DNA of 36,247 bases from an uncultured Eubacteriales bacterium. GTDB lineage: Bacteria > Bacillota > Clostridia > Oscillospirales > Acutalibacteraceae. Of the stretch, positions 24,768-32,235 are shown piece after piece. Location of the stretch: positions 1 through 36,247 of the forward strand of contig CAKSST010000019.1 in assembly GCA_934489895.1 (NCBI GenBank). The letters are read 5' to 3'. A program made the position numbers and the translations under genes. Each line of letters starts with the position of its first letter. Within the stretch, counting starts at the first letter, position 1. The notes beneath the pieces were generated by a model. That model saw only the letters and a program-made list of their open reading frames with translations, was not told the origin of the DNA and ran no database searches.

Positions 24768-25429
24768 GCGAAAATATATCTTTGGAGCACATCAGTGAAA
24801 AAATAGGCGTTTATATTTCAAAGGAGCACCGCTTCGGTACAGATGCGGTACTCCTTGCTGATTTTTGTAATGTTAAATCAACCGATACGGCTTATGACCT
24901 TGGCACAGGTACGGGCATTATACCTATGCGGTGGCTCGCAAGCGATACCCCGCCAAAAAGCATTACGGGGATTGAAATAAGCGAAGCTGCTTGTAAGCTG
25001 GCGCAAAAAACGGCTGATGAGTTTGGCGGCGGTAAATTTACCGTTATTAATGCAAATTTATGTGAATATAAGCTGCCGCATGATAAAAATGAAGTAACCT
25101 TGGTTTCCTGCAACCCGCCTTATTTTAAGCAGGGCAGCGGCGATATGCGGACAGGAGACGAATATGTTGCCCGTTGCGAATCCGAATGTAATTTATTTGA
25201 TATTGCTGCTTGCGCTTCCCGGCTGTTAAAATACGGCGGCAGATTTTGCATGTGCCACCGCCCCGACCGCCTTGTTGACGTATTTGAAGCCATGCGTGCA
25301 AACAAAATAGAGCCCAAAAAGCTGCAAATGGTAACGGCAGGAAAAGAGCAGCGGGTATTTTTAGTACTGGTTGAGGGCAGAAAAGGAGGCAATGCAGGCC
25401 TTACCGTTCTTGACACTATAAAAATATAA
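24764..25429 (+). CDS. trmN6: tRNA1(Val) adenine-N6 methyltransferase (TrmN6/YfiC family)
   Basis: SAM-dependent N6-adenine methyltransferase of about 221 residues, thought to modify A37 of a valine tRNA. It has the SAM motif DLGTGTGIIPM and the N6-A catalytic motif CNPPYF; the N-terminal FGTDAVLLADF segment is typical of this family. The start ATG 24764 overlaps the PHP gene stop (ATGA). It sits directly upstream of rsmI, a pair that is common in Firmicutes. Confidence 0.9.
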   Translation: MSENISLEHISEKIGVYISKEHRFGTDAVLLADFCNVKSTDTAYDLGTGTGIIPMRWLASDTPPKSITGIEISEAACKLAQKTADEFGGGKFTVINANLCEYKLPHDKNEVTLVSCNPPYFKQGSGDMRTGDEYVARCESECNLFDIAACASRLLKYGGRFCMCHRPDRLVDVFEAMRANKIEPKKLQMVTAGKEQRVFLVLVEGRKGGNAGLTVLDTIKI

Positions 25430-25444
25430 AGGAAAAATGAAAGT

Positions 25445-26272
25445 ATGGCAGGTAAATTATATATTGTTGGTACTCCCTTGGGTAATTTAAGCGATTTTTC
25501 ACCCCGTGCCAAAGAAATTTTGGCGCAGGTTGATTTTATATGCGCTGAAGACACCCGTGTTACAGCAAAGCTTTTATCTGCTTTTGATATAAAGTCACCT
25601 ACCATCAGCTATCACGAGCATAATGAGGCGCAAAGCAGGACGGATATAATTAACCGTTTACAAGCGGGTCAGACCGCTGCCCTTTGTACTGATGCAGGTA
25701 TGCCCGCAATTTCCGACCCCGGCAGAGAGCTTGTTTTTGAGTGCCGCAAGTTATCCATTGCGGTTGAAACAGTACCCGGTCCCACAGCGGTAACCACCGC
25801 TCTGTCGGCAAGCGGAATGGATTGTTCACGCTTTTGCTTTGAGGGTTTTATGTCAACCTCTAAAAAAGAAAGACTTATACATCTTTCAGAAATAAAGACC
25901 CAAAAGCGAACCTTGGTTTTTTATGAAGCGCCCCACCGTCTGCTTGATACCCTGCAGGATATGTTAAGCATTTTCGGAAACCGCGAAATTGCTGTCGCGC
26001 GCGAGCTTACCAAGCTGCACGAGGAAATTATTAACACCACCCTTGAGGATGCGGTTAATAAGTATAAAAAGGATGCCCCCAAGGGAGAATTTGTACTTAT
26101 TGTTGCAGGTGCAAAGCAGGAAAAACAGCAAATGACGATGGAAGAAGCCGTAGCGCTTGCTAAAGATTATGTAAACCGGGGTTCCTCCCCAACTTATGCC
26201 GCAAAAGCCGCCGCTTTAGAGAGCGGATTCAAAAAAAGTGACATCTACAATTATTTGGTTAACAAAAAATAG
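25445..26272 (+). CDS. rsmI: 16S rRNA C1402 2'-O-ribose methyltransferase RsmI
   Basis: Methylates the ribose of C1402 in the 16S rRNA decoding centre. The 275-residue tetrapyrrole-methylase-fold protein has the N-terminal VGTPLGNLSDFSPRA, AEDTRVTAKLL, the DAGMPAISDPG SAM loop and VPGPTAV. The C-terminal HTH-like tail (about 230-275) is present. It is the last gene of the recA-rsmI run. The stop is TAG, and a strong terminator follows at 26419. Confidence 0.96.
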   Translation: MAGKLYIVGTPLGNLSDFSPRAKEILAQVDFICAEDTRVTAKLLSAFDIKSPTISYHEHNEAQSRTDIINRLQAGQTAALCTDAGMPAISDPGRELVFECRKLSIAVETVPGPTAVTTALSASGMDCSRFCFEGFMSTSKKERLIHLSEIKTQKRTLVFYEAPHRLLDTLQDMLSIFGNREIAVARELTKLHEEIINTTLEDAVNKYKKDAPKGEFVLIVAGAKQEKQQMTMEEAVALAKDYVNRGSSPTYAAKAAALESGFKKSDIYNYLVNKK

Positions 26273-26418
26273 TAGCTGAATGCAAAATTTTTGTGTGCCT
26301 TACGCAACAAATTATAAATAGCGGGAAAGTATATATCATCTCCCCTGCAATAAATACTTTTTTGGAATTTAAATCTCTCGGGCGGGAAGTGGACACCCAT
26401 ACATTTTTATAAACAATT

Positions 26419-26448
26419 AAAAAGCGTGCCGTACGGCACGCTTTTTTT
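26419..26448. terminator. Bidirectional intrinsic terminator between rsmI and serS
   Basis: A 28-bp perfect palindrome (26419-26446) with core GCGTGCCGTACGGCACGC, flanked by A5 on the left and T7-8 on the right. It serves the converging rsmI and serS transcription units. Confidence 0.92.
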
Positions 26449-26489
26449 ATTACTGCGCAAAACACAATAATTTTGTTTTAAAATTATAT

Positions 26490-27761
26490 TTAGCCAATTT
26501 TGTCTGTTCCCATATATTTAACCAACGCTTCGGGAATGGTAACGGTGCCGTCGGCGTTCTGATAGTTTTCCAATATGGCGGCTACTGTTCTGCCAACTGC
26601 AACGCCTGAGCCATTAAGTGTATGCACACATTTTGCTTTATCGCCCTTTTCCTTTTTAAATCGGATAGCGCCGCGTCGTGCCTGATAATCCTCAAAGTTG
26701 GAGCAGCTTGAAATTTCTACAAAGCGGTTGTAAGAGGGCATCCAAACCTCTATATCGTAGGTTTTTGCCGAAGAGAAGCCCAAATCTCCTGTGCAGAGGC
26801 AAACAACCCTGTAAGGCAAGCCTAATCCCTGCAGAACCTTTTCTGCTTCATTTGTTAACTCTTCCAGCTCTTCATAAGAGTTTTCAGGGTCGGCAAACTT
26901 AACAAGCTCAACCTTGTTAAACTGATGCTGACGGATAAGACCTCTTGTATCTCTGCCTGCGCTGCCTGCTTCTGCGCGGAAGCAAGCGGAATATGCGCAG
27001 TATTTGATTGGGAGCTGCGCGCCGTCAAGAATTTCGTCACGGTGCATATTCGTTACGGGAACCTCAGCGGTAGGAATAAGGAAATAATCTGTATTATTTA
27101 CCTTGAAAGCATCCTCTTCAAATTTGGGCAGCTGACCTGTTGCGGTCATTGATGCGCGGTTTGCCATAAAGGGCGGCAATATCTCGGTATAGCCATTCTC
27201 AGTATGAGTATCAAGGAAGTAGTTAATAATTGCCCTCTCAAGTCTTGCTCCAAGACCTTTATAGAAATGGAAGCGAGTGCCTGTAACCTTGCCCGCGGTT
27301 TCAGGGTCTAAAATGCCAAGCTTTGCGCCTATTTCCCAGTGAGGCTTGGGCTCAAAATCAAACTTGGTGGGCTCACCGTTGCGTCGGATTTCAGGATTGC
27401 AGGAATCATCTGCGCCGACAGGAACGCTTTCGTGCGGAATATTGGGAATGCAAAGCAAAAGCTCGCGCTGGCGCTGCTCAAGCTCACTAAGCTTAGTATT
27501 GCCTGTCTTGATTTTATCAGAAAGCTCTTTCATTTCTGACATAAGAGCAGCAATATCCTTGCCCTCCTTTTTGTACTGGGGAATTATTTTAGAATCAGCA
27601 TTCTGCTTTGCTTTCATTGATTCAACCTCGCCTGTAAGCTCGCGGCGACAGTTGTCAATTTTTATAAGCTCGTCAATTTCAGCGTCAAGGTTACCTTTGC
27701 GGTTTTTAACGGCTTGTTTTACTTTTTCGGGGTTTTCTTTAATTACTTTAATATCCAGCAT
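26490..27761 (-). CDS. serS: Seryl-tRNA synthetase
   Basis: Class II aminoacyl-tRNA synthetase, 423 residues. It has the N-terminal tRNA-binding coiled coil (about 30-105), the motif 2 region FRAEAGSAGRDTRGLIRQHQF and motif 3 in GSGVAVGRTVAAILENYQ. The ATG has GGAGAGAG upstream. It lies 15 bp downstream of parB on the same strand, so it is likely cotranscribed with parAB. Confidence 0.97.
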   Translation of the reverse strand: MLDIKVIKENPEKVKQAVKNRKGNLDAEIDELIKIDNCRRELTGEVESMKAKQNADSKIIPQYKKEGKDIAALMSEMKELSDKIKTGNTKLSELEQRQRELLLCIPNIPHESVPVGADDSCNPEIRRNGEPTKFDFEPKPHWEIGAKLGILDPETAGKVTGTRFHFYKGLGARLERAIINYFLDTHTENGYTEILPPFMANRASMTATGQLPKFEEDAFKVNNTDYFLIPTAEVPVTNMHRDEILDGAQLPIKYCAYSACFRAEAGSAGRDTRGLIRQHQFNKVELVKFADPENSYEELEELTNEAEKVLQGLGLPYRVVCLCTGDLGFSSAKTYDIEVWMPSYNRFVEISSCSNFEDYQARRGAIRFKKEKGDKAKCVHTLNGSGVAVGRTVAAILENYQNADGTVTIPEALVKYMGTDKIG

Positions 27762-27776
27762 TTTGCTCTCTCCTAT

Positions 27777-28613
27777 TTATTCGGTTATCTTCTTTGCAAG
27801 CTCTGCAAGCTCTTTTTCACTGTAAAATTCAACTGTTATTGTTCCTTTGCCGTTACCGGTAGGTGTTATTCTAACCTTTCTGCCGAGTTCTGATTTCATT
27901 GCAAGCTCTACTTCGGCATAAAACGACGGCTTTTTTATACTCTCTTTAGCCTTTTTATCCTTTGATGCTGCCATTTTTTCAAGCTCTCGCACCGTAGCGC
28001 CCAAAAGCGCCAATTTGAACATTGCTTCTCTGCGCGGGTCATTGGCATCAACCGCAAGCAAAGCGCGCGCATGTCCTGCCGTAATCTTGCCCTTTGAAAG
28101 CGCTTCCTTTTCATCATCGGTTAGTCCTAAAAGACGTAAAGCATTTGCTATTGCCGGACGTGATTTGCCAAGCCGCTGTGATACCTGGTCTTGCGTTAAT
28201 CCGTAATTATCCATTAAGGACTTAATGCCTGCAGCTTCCTCCAGTGCGTTTAAGTCCTGTCTTTGCAGGTTTTCAACCAGTGCAATCTCGTCGCGCTGAC
28301 GCTGTTCCATAGTTTTTATTATAACGGGCACCTTATCAAGCCCTGCAAGGCGGCAAGCACGCCAACGGCGCTCACCCGCTACAATCTGATATACACCGTT
28401 TGCCTTGGGTGTTACAAGTATGGGCTGAAGCAAACCATGTTCTGCTATGCTTTCACTTAACTCACTTAAAGCCTGTTCATCAAACTCTTTACGGGGCTGG
28501 TCAATATTAGGCTCAATATCCGTAAGCTTTAATTCTGTAACGCCGCTGACTGTTTCAGCATTATCAGAAAAAAGAGCGTCAAGTCCCCTGCCGAGTCCTC
28601 CTTTTTGTGCCAT
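27777..28613 (-). CDS. parB: Chromosome partitioning protein ParB (Spo0J)
   Basis: parS-binding CTPase clamp that organises the origin region, 278 residues. The N-terminal KGGLGRGLDALF is typical; the CTP-binding motifs GERRWRAC and ENLQRQDLNALEEA and the HTH (LTQDQVSQRLGKSRPAIANALRLL) are clear, followed by a C-terminal dimerization domain. I chose ATG 28613 because GGAGG lies 8 nt upstream; the GTG at 28622 sits inside that ribosome site. parA ends 5 bp upstream. Two parS sites lie in front of parA. Confidence 0.96.
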   Translation of the reverse strand: MAQKGGLGRGLDALFSDNAETVSGVTELKLTDIEPNIDQPRKEFDEQALSELSESIAEHGLLQPILVTPKANGVYQIVAGERRWRACRLAGLDKVPVIIKTMEQRQRDEIALVENLQRQDLNALEEAAGIKSLMDNYGLTQDQVSQRLGKSRPAIANALRLLGLTDDEKEALSKGKITAGHARALLAVDANDPRREAMFKLALLGATVRELEKMAASKDKKAKESIKKPSFYAEVELAMKSELGRKVRITPTGNGKGTITVEFYSEKELAELAKKITE

Positions 28614-28618
28614 GCGGC

Positions 28619-29386
28619 TCACCTCCTGTTTTTCTTAATAAATTCCTTTGCCAAGGCGGTATAGGCACAGCTTCCTTTACCATTTGGGTCATAATACACA
28701 ATAGGTTTACCGTAACTTGGCGCTTCTGAAAGCCTTACAGTACGCGGAATTGCCGTTGCATACAGCCTTTGCGGGAAATATTTTTTTAATTCTGATACAA
28801 CCTGCTGTGTTAAATTTAGTCTGCCGTCATACATTGTAAGGACAACGCCTTCAATATCCAGCATAGGATTGTGTAATCTTTTTACCTGACGCACGGTTGC
28901 CATCAGCTGTGAAAGTCCCTCAAGCGCGTAAAACTCACACTGAATGGGCACAAGAATACTGTCAGACGCAATTAAGTCGTTTATTGCAATAAGGCTTAAT
29001 GCCGGCGGACAGTCAATAAATATGTAATCATACTTATCTCTTACTACTGAAAGCGCGCGTTTTAATCCAAACTCACGGTTTTCCAAGGAAACAAGTTCAA
29101 TTTCCGCACCGGCAAGGTCAGAGGTTGCGGGAATGATATCTGCATTTTTATATGGCGTTTTGATAATTGCCTGGTCAGCTGTAGCTTGTCCGATAAGCAA
29201 TTGATATGTGGTTAAGTTCAAATTTTGCTTTGAAACACCCATACCGCTTGTGGCATTGCCTTGCTGGTCAGAATCAATAAGCAGGACCTTTTTGCCTGCC
29301 GCACCTAATGCTGCCGTAAGGTTTACGGCGGTGGTTGTTTTTCCTACGCCGCCTTTTTGATTAAAAATTGATATAATTTTACCCAC
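28619..29386 (-). CDS. parA: Chromosome partitioning ATPase ParA (Soj)
   Basis: Walker-type ATPase acting with ParB in chromosome segregation and control of replication initiation, 255 residues. The deviant Walker A is FNQKGGVGKTTTAVNL, and Walker B is YIFIDCPPALS. I chose GTG 29386, which has GAGG upstream at normal spacing; a TTG at 29404 would place the ribosome site inside the gene. Its promoter (29425-29453) lies 16 bp from a parS site, so ParB may influence its expression. Confidence 0.96.
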   Translation of the reverse strand: MGKIISIFNQKGGVGKTTTAVNLTAALGAAGKKVLLIDSDQQGNATSGMGVSKQNLNLTTYQLLIGQATADQAIIKTPYKNADIIPATSDLAGAEIELVSLENREFGLKRALSVVRDKYDYIFIDCPPALSLIAINDLIASDSILVPIQCEFYALEGLSQLMATVRQVKRLHNPMLDIEGVVLTMYDGRLNLTQQVVSELKKYFPQRLYATAIPRTVRLSEAPSYGKPIVYYDPNGKGSCAYTALAKEFIKKNRR

Positions 29387-29424
29387 TTTTTCGCCTCTTT
29401 TCAAATTTAAAAATGGATATATTC

Positions 29425-29453
29425 ATTATATCAATCGTAATTGACTTTGTAAA
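29425..29453 (-). promoter_or_regulatory. Sigma-A promoter of the parAB-serS unit
   Basis: Minus-strand TTTACA (29448-29453), 17-bp spacer, TATAAT (29425-29430), about 40 bp before the parA GTG. Confidence 0.8.
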
Positions 29454-29469
29454 GAGTGTAATACAAAAA

Positions 29470-29485
29470 AGTTTCACGTGAAACA
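29470..29485. promoter_or_regulatory. parS site 1
   Basis: AGTTTCACGTGAAACA, matching the parS consensus TGTTTCACGTGAAACA at 15 of 16 positions; 16 bp upstream of the parA -35 hexamer. Confidence 0.93.
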
Positions 29486-29506
29486 AAGGTTAAACAAAAA
29501 CCCGGA

Positions 29507-29522
29507 TGTTTCACGTGAAACA
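29507..29522. promoter_or_regulatory. parS site 2
   Basis: TGTTTCACGTGAAACA, a perfect 16-bp parS. Its centre is 37 bp from the first site, and it lies 7 bp beyond the spoVAE stop codon. Confidence 0.97.
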
Positions 29523-29529
29523 TTTAATT

Positions 29530-29898
29530 TTATTTTTTTGCGCGGGGTTTTGAAACAAGCGCCGCTAAAAAAGCAAAAACTATTGCCGCTGTTATTCCTG
29601 AAGAACAAGCAGAAAGTGCACCGCAGAATATTCCTAAAAAGCCTTTCTCATCAATTGCAAGCTTTACGCCGCTTGCAAGGCTGTATCCAAAACCTGTAAG
29701 AGGAACCGAAGCGCCCGAGCCGAACATTTTAACAAAAGGCTCATAAATACCCACAGCGGTAAGTATAACGCCGACCACAACATAGCTTACAAGTATGCGC
29801 GCAGGGGTTAATTTTGTATAGTCAATAAGTATTTGACCGATAAGACATAAAAAACCGCCCGCAATAAAAGCTTTTACACAGTTTATAAAAATATCCAA
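29530..29898 (-). CDS. spoVAE: Stage V sporulation protein AE (SpoVAE)
   Basis: Small membrane protein of the SpoVA dipicolinic-acid channel family, about 122 residues. The signature GGFLCLIGQILIDYTKLTPARIL, the VGIYEPFVKMFGSGASVPLTGFGYSLA segment and the C-terminal hydrophobic AAIVFAFLAAL are diagnostic; three to four TM helices are predicted. The start is uncertain: TTG 29898 has GGTGAT upstream and gives the usual N-terminus; ATG 29925 has no ribosome site. spoVAC and spoVAD, normally adjacent, are missing here, so this is a solitary copy. A TGTATAA upstream could be part of a forespore sigma promoter, but this is weak. Confidence 0.9.
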   Translation of the reverse strand: MDIFINCVKAFIAGGFLCLIGQILIDYTKLTPARILVSYVVVGVILTAVGIYEPFVKMFGSGASVPLTGFGYSLASGVKLAIDEKGFLGIFCGALSACSSGITAAIVFAFLAALVSKPRAKK

Positions 29899-30019
29899 TT
29901 TTATCACCGTATATATTATCTGCATATAAACATAAATTTATACATAAGTTTACATAATATAAATTATATATTTATATTTTCTGTTTTTAGCGTAATTTTA
30001 ATTATTTAGTTTACATAAT

Positions 30020-30424
30020 TTATATTATTTGGTCAATAAGTGCCTTGCTGTCCTTTTTATTCAGCACTATTTCGCATAAGGGTATTGCATTATATGCGCA
30101 AAATAGCTTTATTTTTGTAAATCCGAAAATTCTGCCGAGTACTCCCCTTTTTGCTTTTATGTTACAGATTTCATATTTATTTAAAGTAATCAGTCTTTTT
30201 ACAAAAAAGCCTTTATTTATTATAAGCGTATCATCACGCAGAATAATATAATGCGAGCGCTTTAATGCTATAAGATATAAGAAAACAGCCGTTATAAGAA
30301 AAAAGAGATAAACTGCGTTGCCCGTAAGCACCGTTAATGCAGAATACACAATAAAAGAAAACAGCCGTTTTTTAAGGTAAAAATAAATCGCAGCACCGTG
30401 GGCTTTATATATCTTTGGCTTCAT
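30020..30424 (-). CDS. PH-domain membrane protein (YdbT-like), second of a pair
   Basis: About 134 residues: two adjacent hydrophobic segments (about 18-55) followed by a bacterial PH (bPH_2-like) domain with the typical pattern YIILRDDTLIINKGFFVKRLITLNKYEI. Function unknown; related YdbS/YdbT proteins come in pairs. The start ATG 30424 overlaps the end of the preceding PH gene by 20 bp; an upstream ATG at 30472 is possible but would overlap more deeply. AT-rich, with low identity to its partner although the layout is the same. Confidence 0.72.
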   Translation of the reverse strand: MKPKIYKAHGAAIYFYLKKRLFSFIVYSALTVLTGNAVYLFFLITAVFLYLIALKRSHYIILRDDTLIINKGFFVKRLITLNKYEICNIKAKRGVLGRIFGFTKIKLFCAYNAIPLCEIVLNKKDSKALIDQII

Positions 30425-30830
30425 TTTCAACACCGCAAAGGTGTATAAGGTTTTTTGCCGATTCATTTTCAAGCGGGAAAAACAAAAAATGTGTTCCGTA
30501 GCCGTGCATACTTACGTTGCTGATACCGAAAATCCGCTCAATTACCGGGCAGGATTGTTTTATATAGATTAAACGCAGGTTTGAAAAGGCGGCTGTTCTT
30601 TTTGTAAAAATGCCGCTTTTTATAATAAGCCTGTCACCTTTAATATACATATAAAAATTATCTATCTTCATTGTGATATAAATTAAACCCGCAAATACAG
30701 CGCATAGAATTAAAACAGCTGTAAGAGTCATTTTAAAGACAAAATGTATTATAAGACATATAACAAGCAAAATAAAAAACCGTATATAATGCGGTAATAT
30801 TGCGTTTTTGGGCGGCAGAAAATATTGCAT
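30405..30830 (-). CDS. PH-domain membrane protein (YdbS-like), first of a pair
   Basis: 141-residue protein: two TM helices (about 16-55) and a C-terminal bPH_2-like domain (FYMYIKGDRLIIKSGIFTKRTAAFSNLRLIYIKQS). Same architecture as the next gene, with which it overlaps, suggesting a heteromeric membrane complex as for YdbS/YdbT. It follows the rarA terminator. The ribosome site upstream of the ATG (AGGAGAATAGCA) is good. No function can be assigned from sequence. Confidence 0.75.
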   Translation of the reverse strand: MQYFLPPKNAILPHYIRFFILLVICLIIHFVFKMTLTAVLILCAVFAGLIYITMKIDNFYMYIKGDRLIIKSGIFTKRTAAFSNLRLIYIKQSCPVIERIFGISNVSMHGYGTHFLFFPLENESAKNLIHLCGVENEAKDI

Positions 30831-30846
30831 TGCTATTCTCCTATAT

Positions 30847-30888
30847 AAAAAATAAAGAACGAAGAAACTTTAATCTTCGTTCTTTATT
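30847..30888 (-). terminator. Terminator overlapping the rarA stop codon
   Basis: 15-bp arms (30851-30865 and 30874-30888, AATAAAGAACGAAGA type) with an 8-nt loop; on the minus strand the stem is followed by a T6 run (30847-30852). The rarA stop codon TAA (30870-30872) lies in the loop, so the upstream arm is coding. Confidence 0.85.
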
Positions 30889-32126
30889 TTGTCCCAATAA
30901 TCTTTAAATTTACGCTCGGTTGCGTTGTCACCGTGAATATAATATTTTTTCCCTTTAAGGCGTTTTGGCAGGTAATCCTGCTTTACCCAATGATTTGGAT
31001 AAACGTGCGGATATAAATAATGCTGTCCTTTTACAAGGGCATCTTCCCCGTCAAAATGCTTGTTTTGCAAATTTCGCGGAATGTCGCCGAAATCACCTTT
31101 TTGAACATCCTGCATTGCGGCTGCTATTGCTTCATAAGATGAGTTTGATTTTGGGCTTTGGCAAACAAGAATTACTGCGTTTGCAAGGGGCAGTCTGGCT
31201 TCAGGCAGGCCAACCTGCAAGGCAGTATCCACCGCCGCCTTAACAATAGGTATTATCATAGGATAAGCAAGGCCTACATCCTCATTTGCGCATACAAGCA
31301 AACGTCTGCAGGCAGAAGCTATATCCCCTGCCTCAAGCAGTCTTGCAAGATAATGCAGTGCCGCATCGGTATCCGAGCCGCGCATTGATTTTTGGTAAGC
31401 TGAAACAATGTCATAATGCTCATCACCGTCACGGTCATAGCGCATTGAGCTTTTTTGTGTAACCTGCCTTGCGTCCTGCTCGGTTATTATATTGCTTTTT
31501 GAACCAATGCAGGATAATACGCAAAGCTCAACTGCGTTTATTGCTTTTCTTACATCTCCGCCGCAGCCGTTGGATATAACAAGGGCGGTGGTGTCATCAA
31601 TTTTTATTTTGCCTTCCCCTGCTATTTTTACTGCGCGCTTTACAACAGGCACAATCTCCTGCGGGGTGAGCGCTTTAAATTCAAAAACCGTACAACGGCT
31701 CAAAACAGCATTGTAAACGTAAAAATACGGATTTTCGGTTGTGGCGGCAATTAAAGTTACATCGCCGTTTTCAATAAACTCAAGCAAAATTTGCTGCTGT
31801 TTTTTATTAAGATACTGTATTTCGTCCAAATACAGCACAATACCGCCCTGGCCCTCTAAGGTGTTATGCTTTGCAATAATTTCCTTAATATCAGCCGTTG
31901 AGCAGACCGTTCCGTTAAGCTTGTACATGGATTTACCGACATTTTTTGCTATTATATTAGCAACGGTGGTTTTTCCTACGCCGCTTGGACCGTAAAAAAT
32001 AAGGTTGGGTATTTTGCCCGACTGCATAATGTTATACAGCGCTTTACCGGGCGCTAATAAATGGCGCTGACCTGCAATCTCTTCTAAAGACCCGGGACGC
32101 ACTCTGTCAGCAAGCGGCGACGGCAT
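30870..32126 (-). CDS. rarA: Replication-associated recombination protein RarA (MgsA)
   Basis: AAA+ ATPase of the clamp-loader family that acts at stalled forks and gaps, 418 residues. The N-terminal PLADRVRPGSLEEIAGQRHLL is diagnostic; Walker A is FYGPSGVGKTTVANI, Walker B is LYLDEIQYLN, and sensor 1 is ATTENPYF. The C-terminal tetramerization region includes HYDIVSAYQKSMRGSD. I chose ATG 32126, preceded by GGGGAGAG; a longer reading to 32186 covers the promoter. Expressed from its own promoter, divergent from the flippase gene. Confidence 0.95.
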   Translation of the reverse strand: MPSPLADRVRPGSLEEIAGQRHLLAPGKALYNIMQSGKIPNLIFYGPSGVGKTTVANIIAKNVGKSMYKLNGTVCSTADIKEIIAKHNTLEGQGGIVLYLDEIQYLNKKQQQILLEFIENGDVTLIAATTENPYFYVYNAVLSRCTVFEFKALTPQEIVPVVKRAVKIAGEGKIKIDDTTALVISNGCGGDVRKAINAVELCVLSCIGSKSNIITEQDARQVTQKSSMRYDRDGDEHYDIVSAYQKSMRGSDTDAALHYLARLLEAGDIASACRRLLVCANEDVGLAYPMIIPIVKAAVDTALQVGLPEARLPLANAVILVCQSPKSNSSYEAIAAAMQDVQKGDFGDIPRNLQNKHFDGEDALVKGQHYLYPHVYPNHWVKQDYLPKRLKGKKYYIHGDNATERKFKDYWDKIKNED

Positions 32127-32157
32127 AAATACTCTCCCCTTTTTTGTAATTTTATTT

Positions 32158-32186
32158 ATTATAACTCTAAAACCCAAACTGTTCAA
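32158..32186 (-). promoter_or_regulatory. Sigma-A promoter of rarA
   Basis: Minus-strand TTGAAC (32181-32186), 17-bp spacer, TATAAT (32158-32163). Confidence 0.75.
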
Positions 32187-32235
32187 GGGTATAATAATTT
32201 TTTAATTTTCATACCTTTAAGCGTGGGGGAATTTT

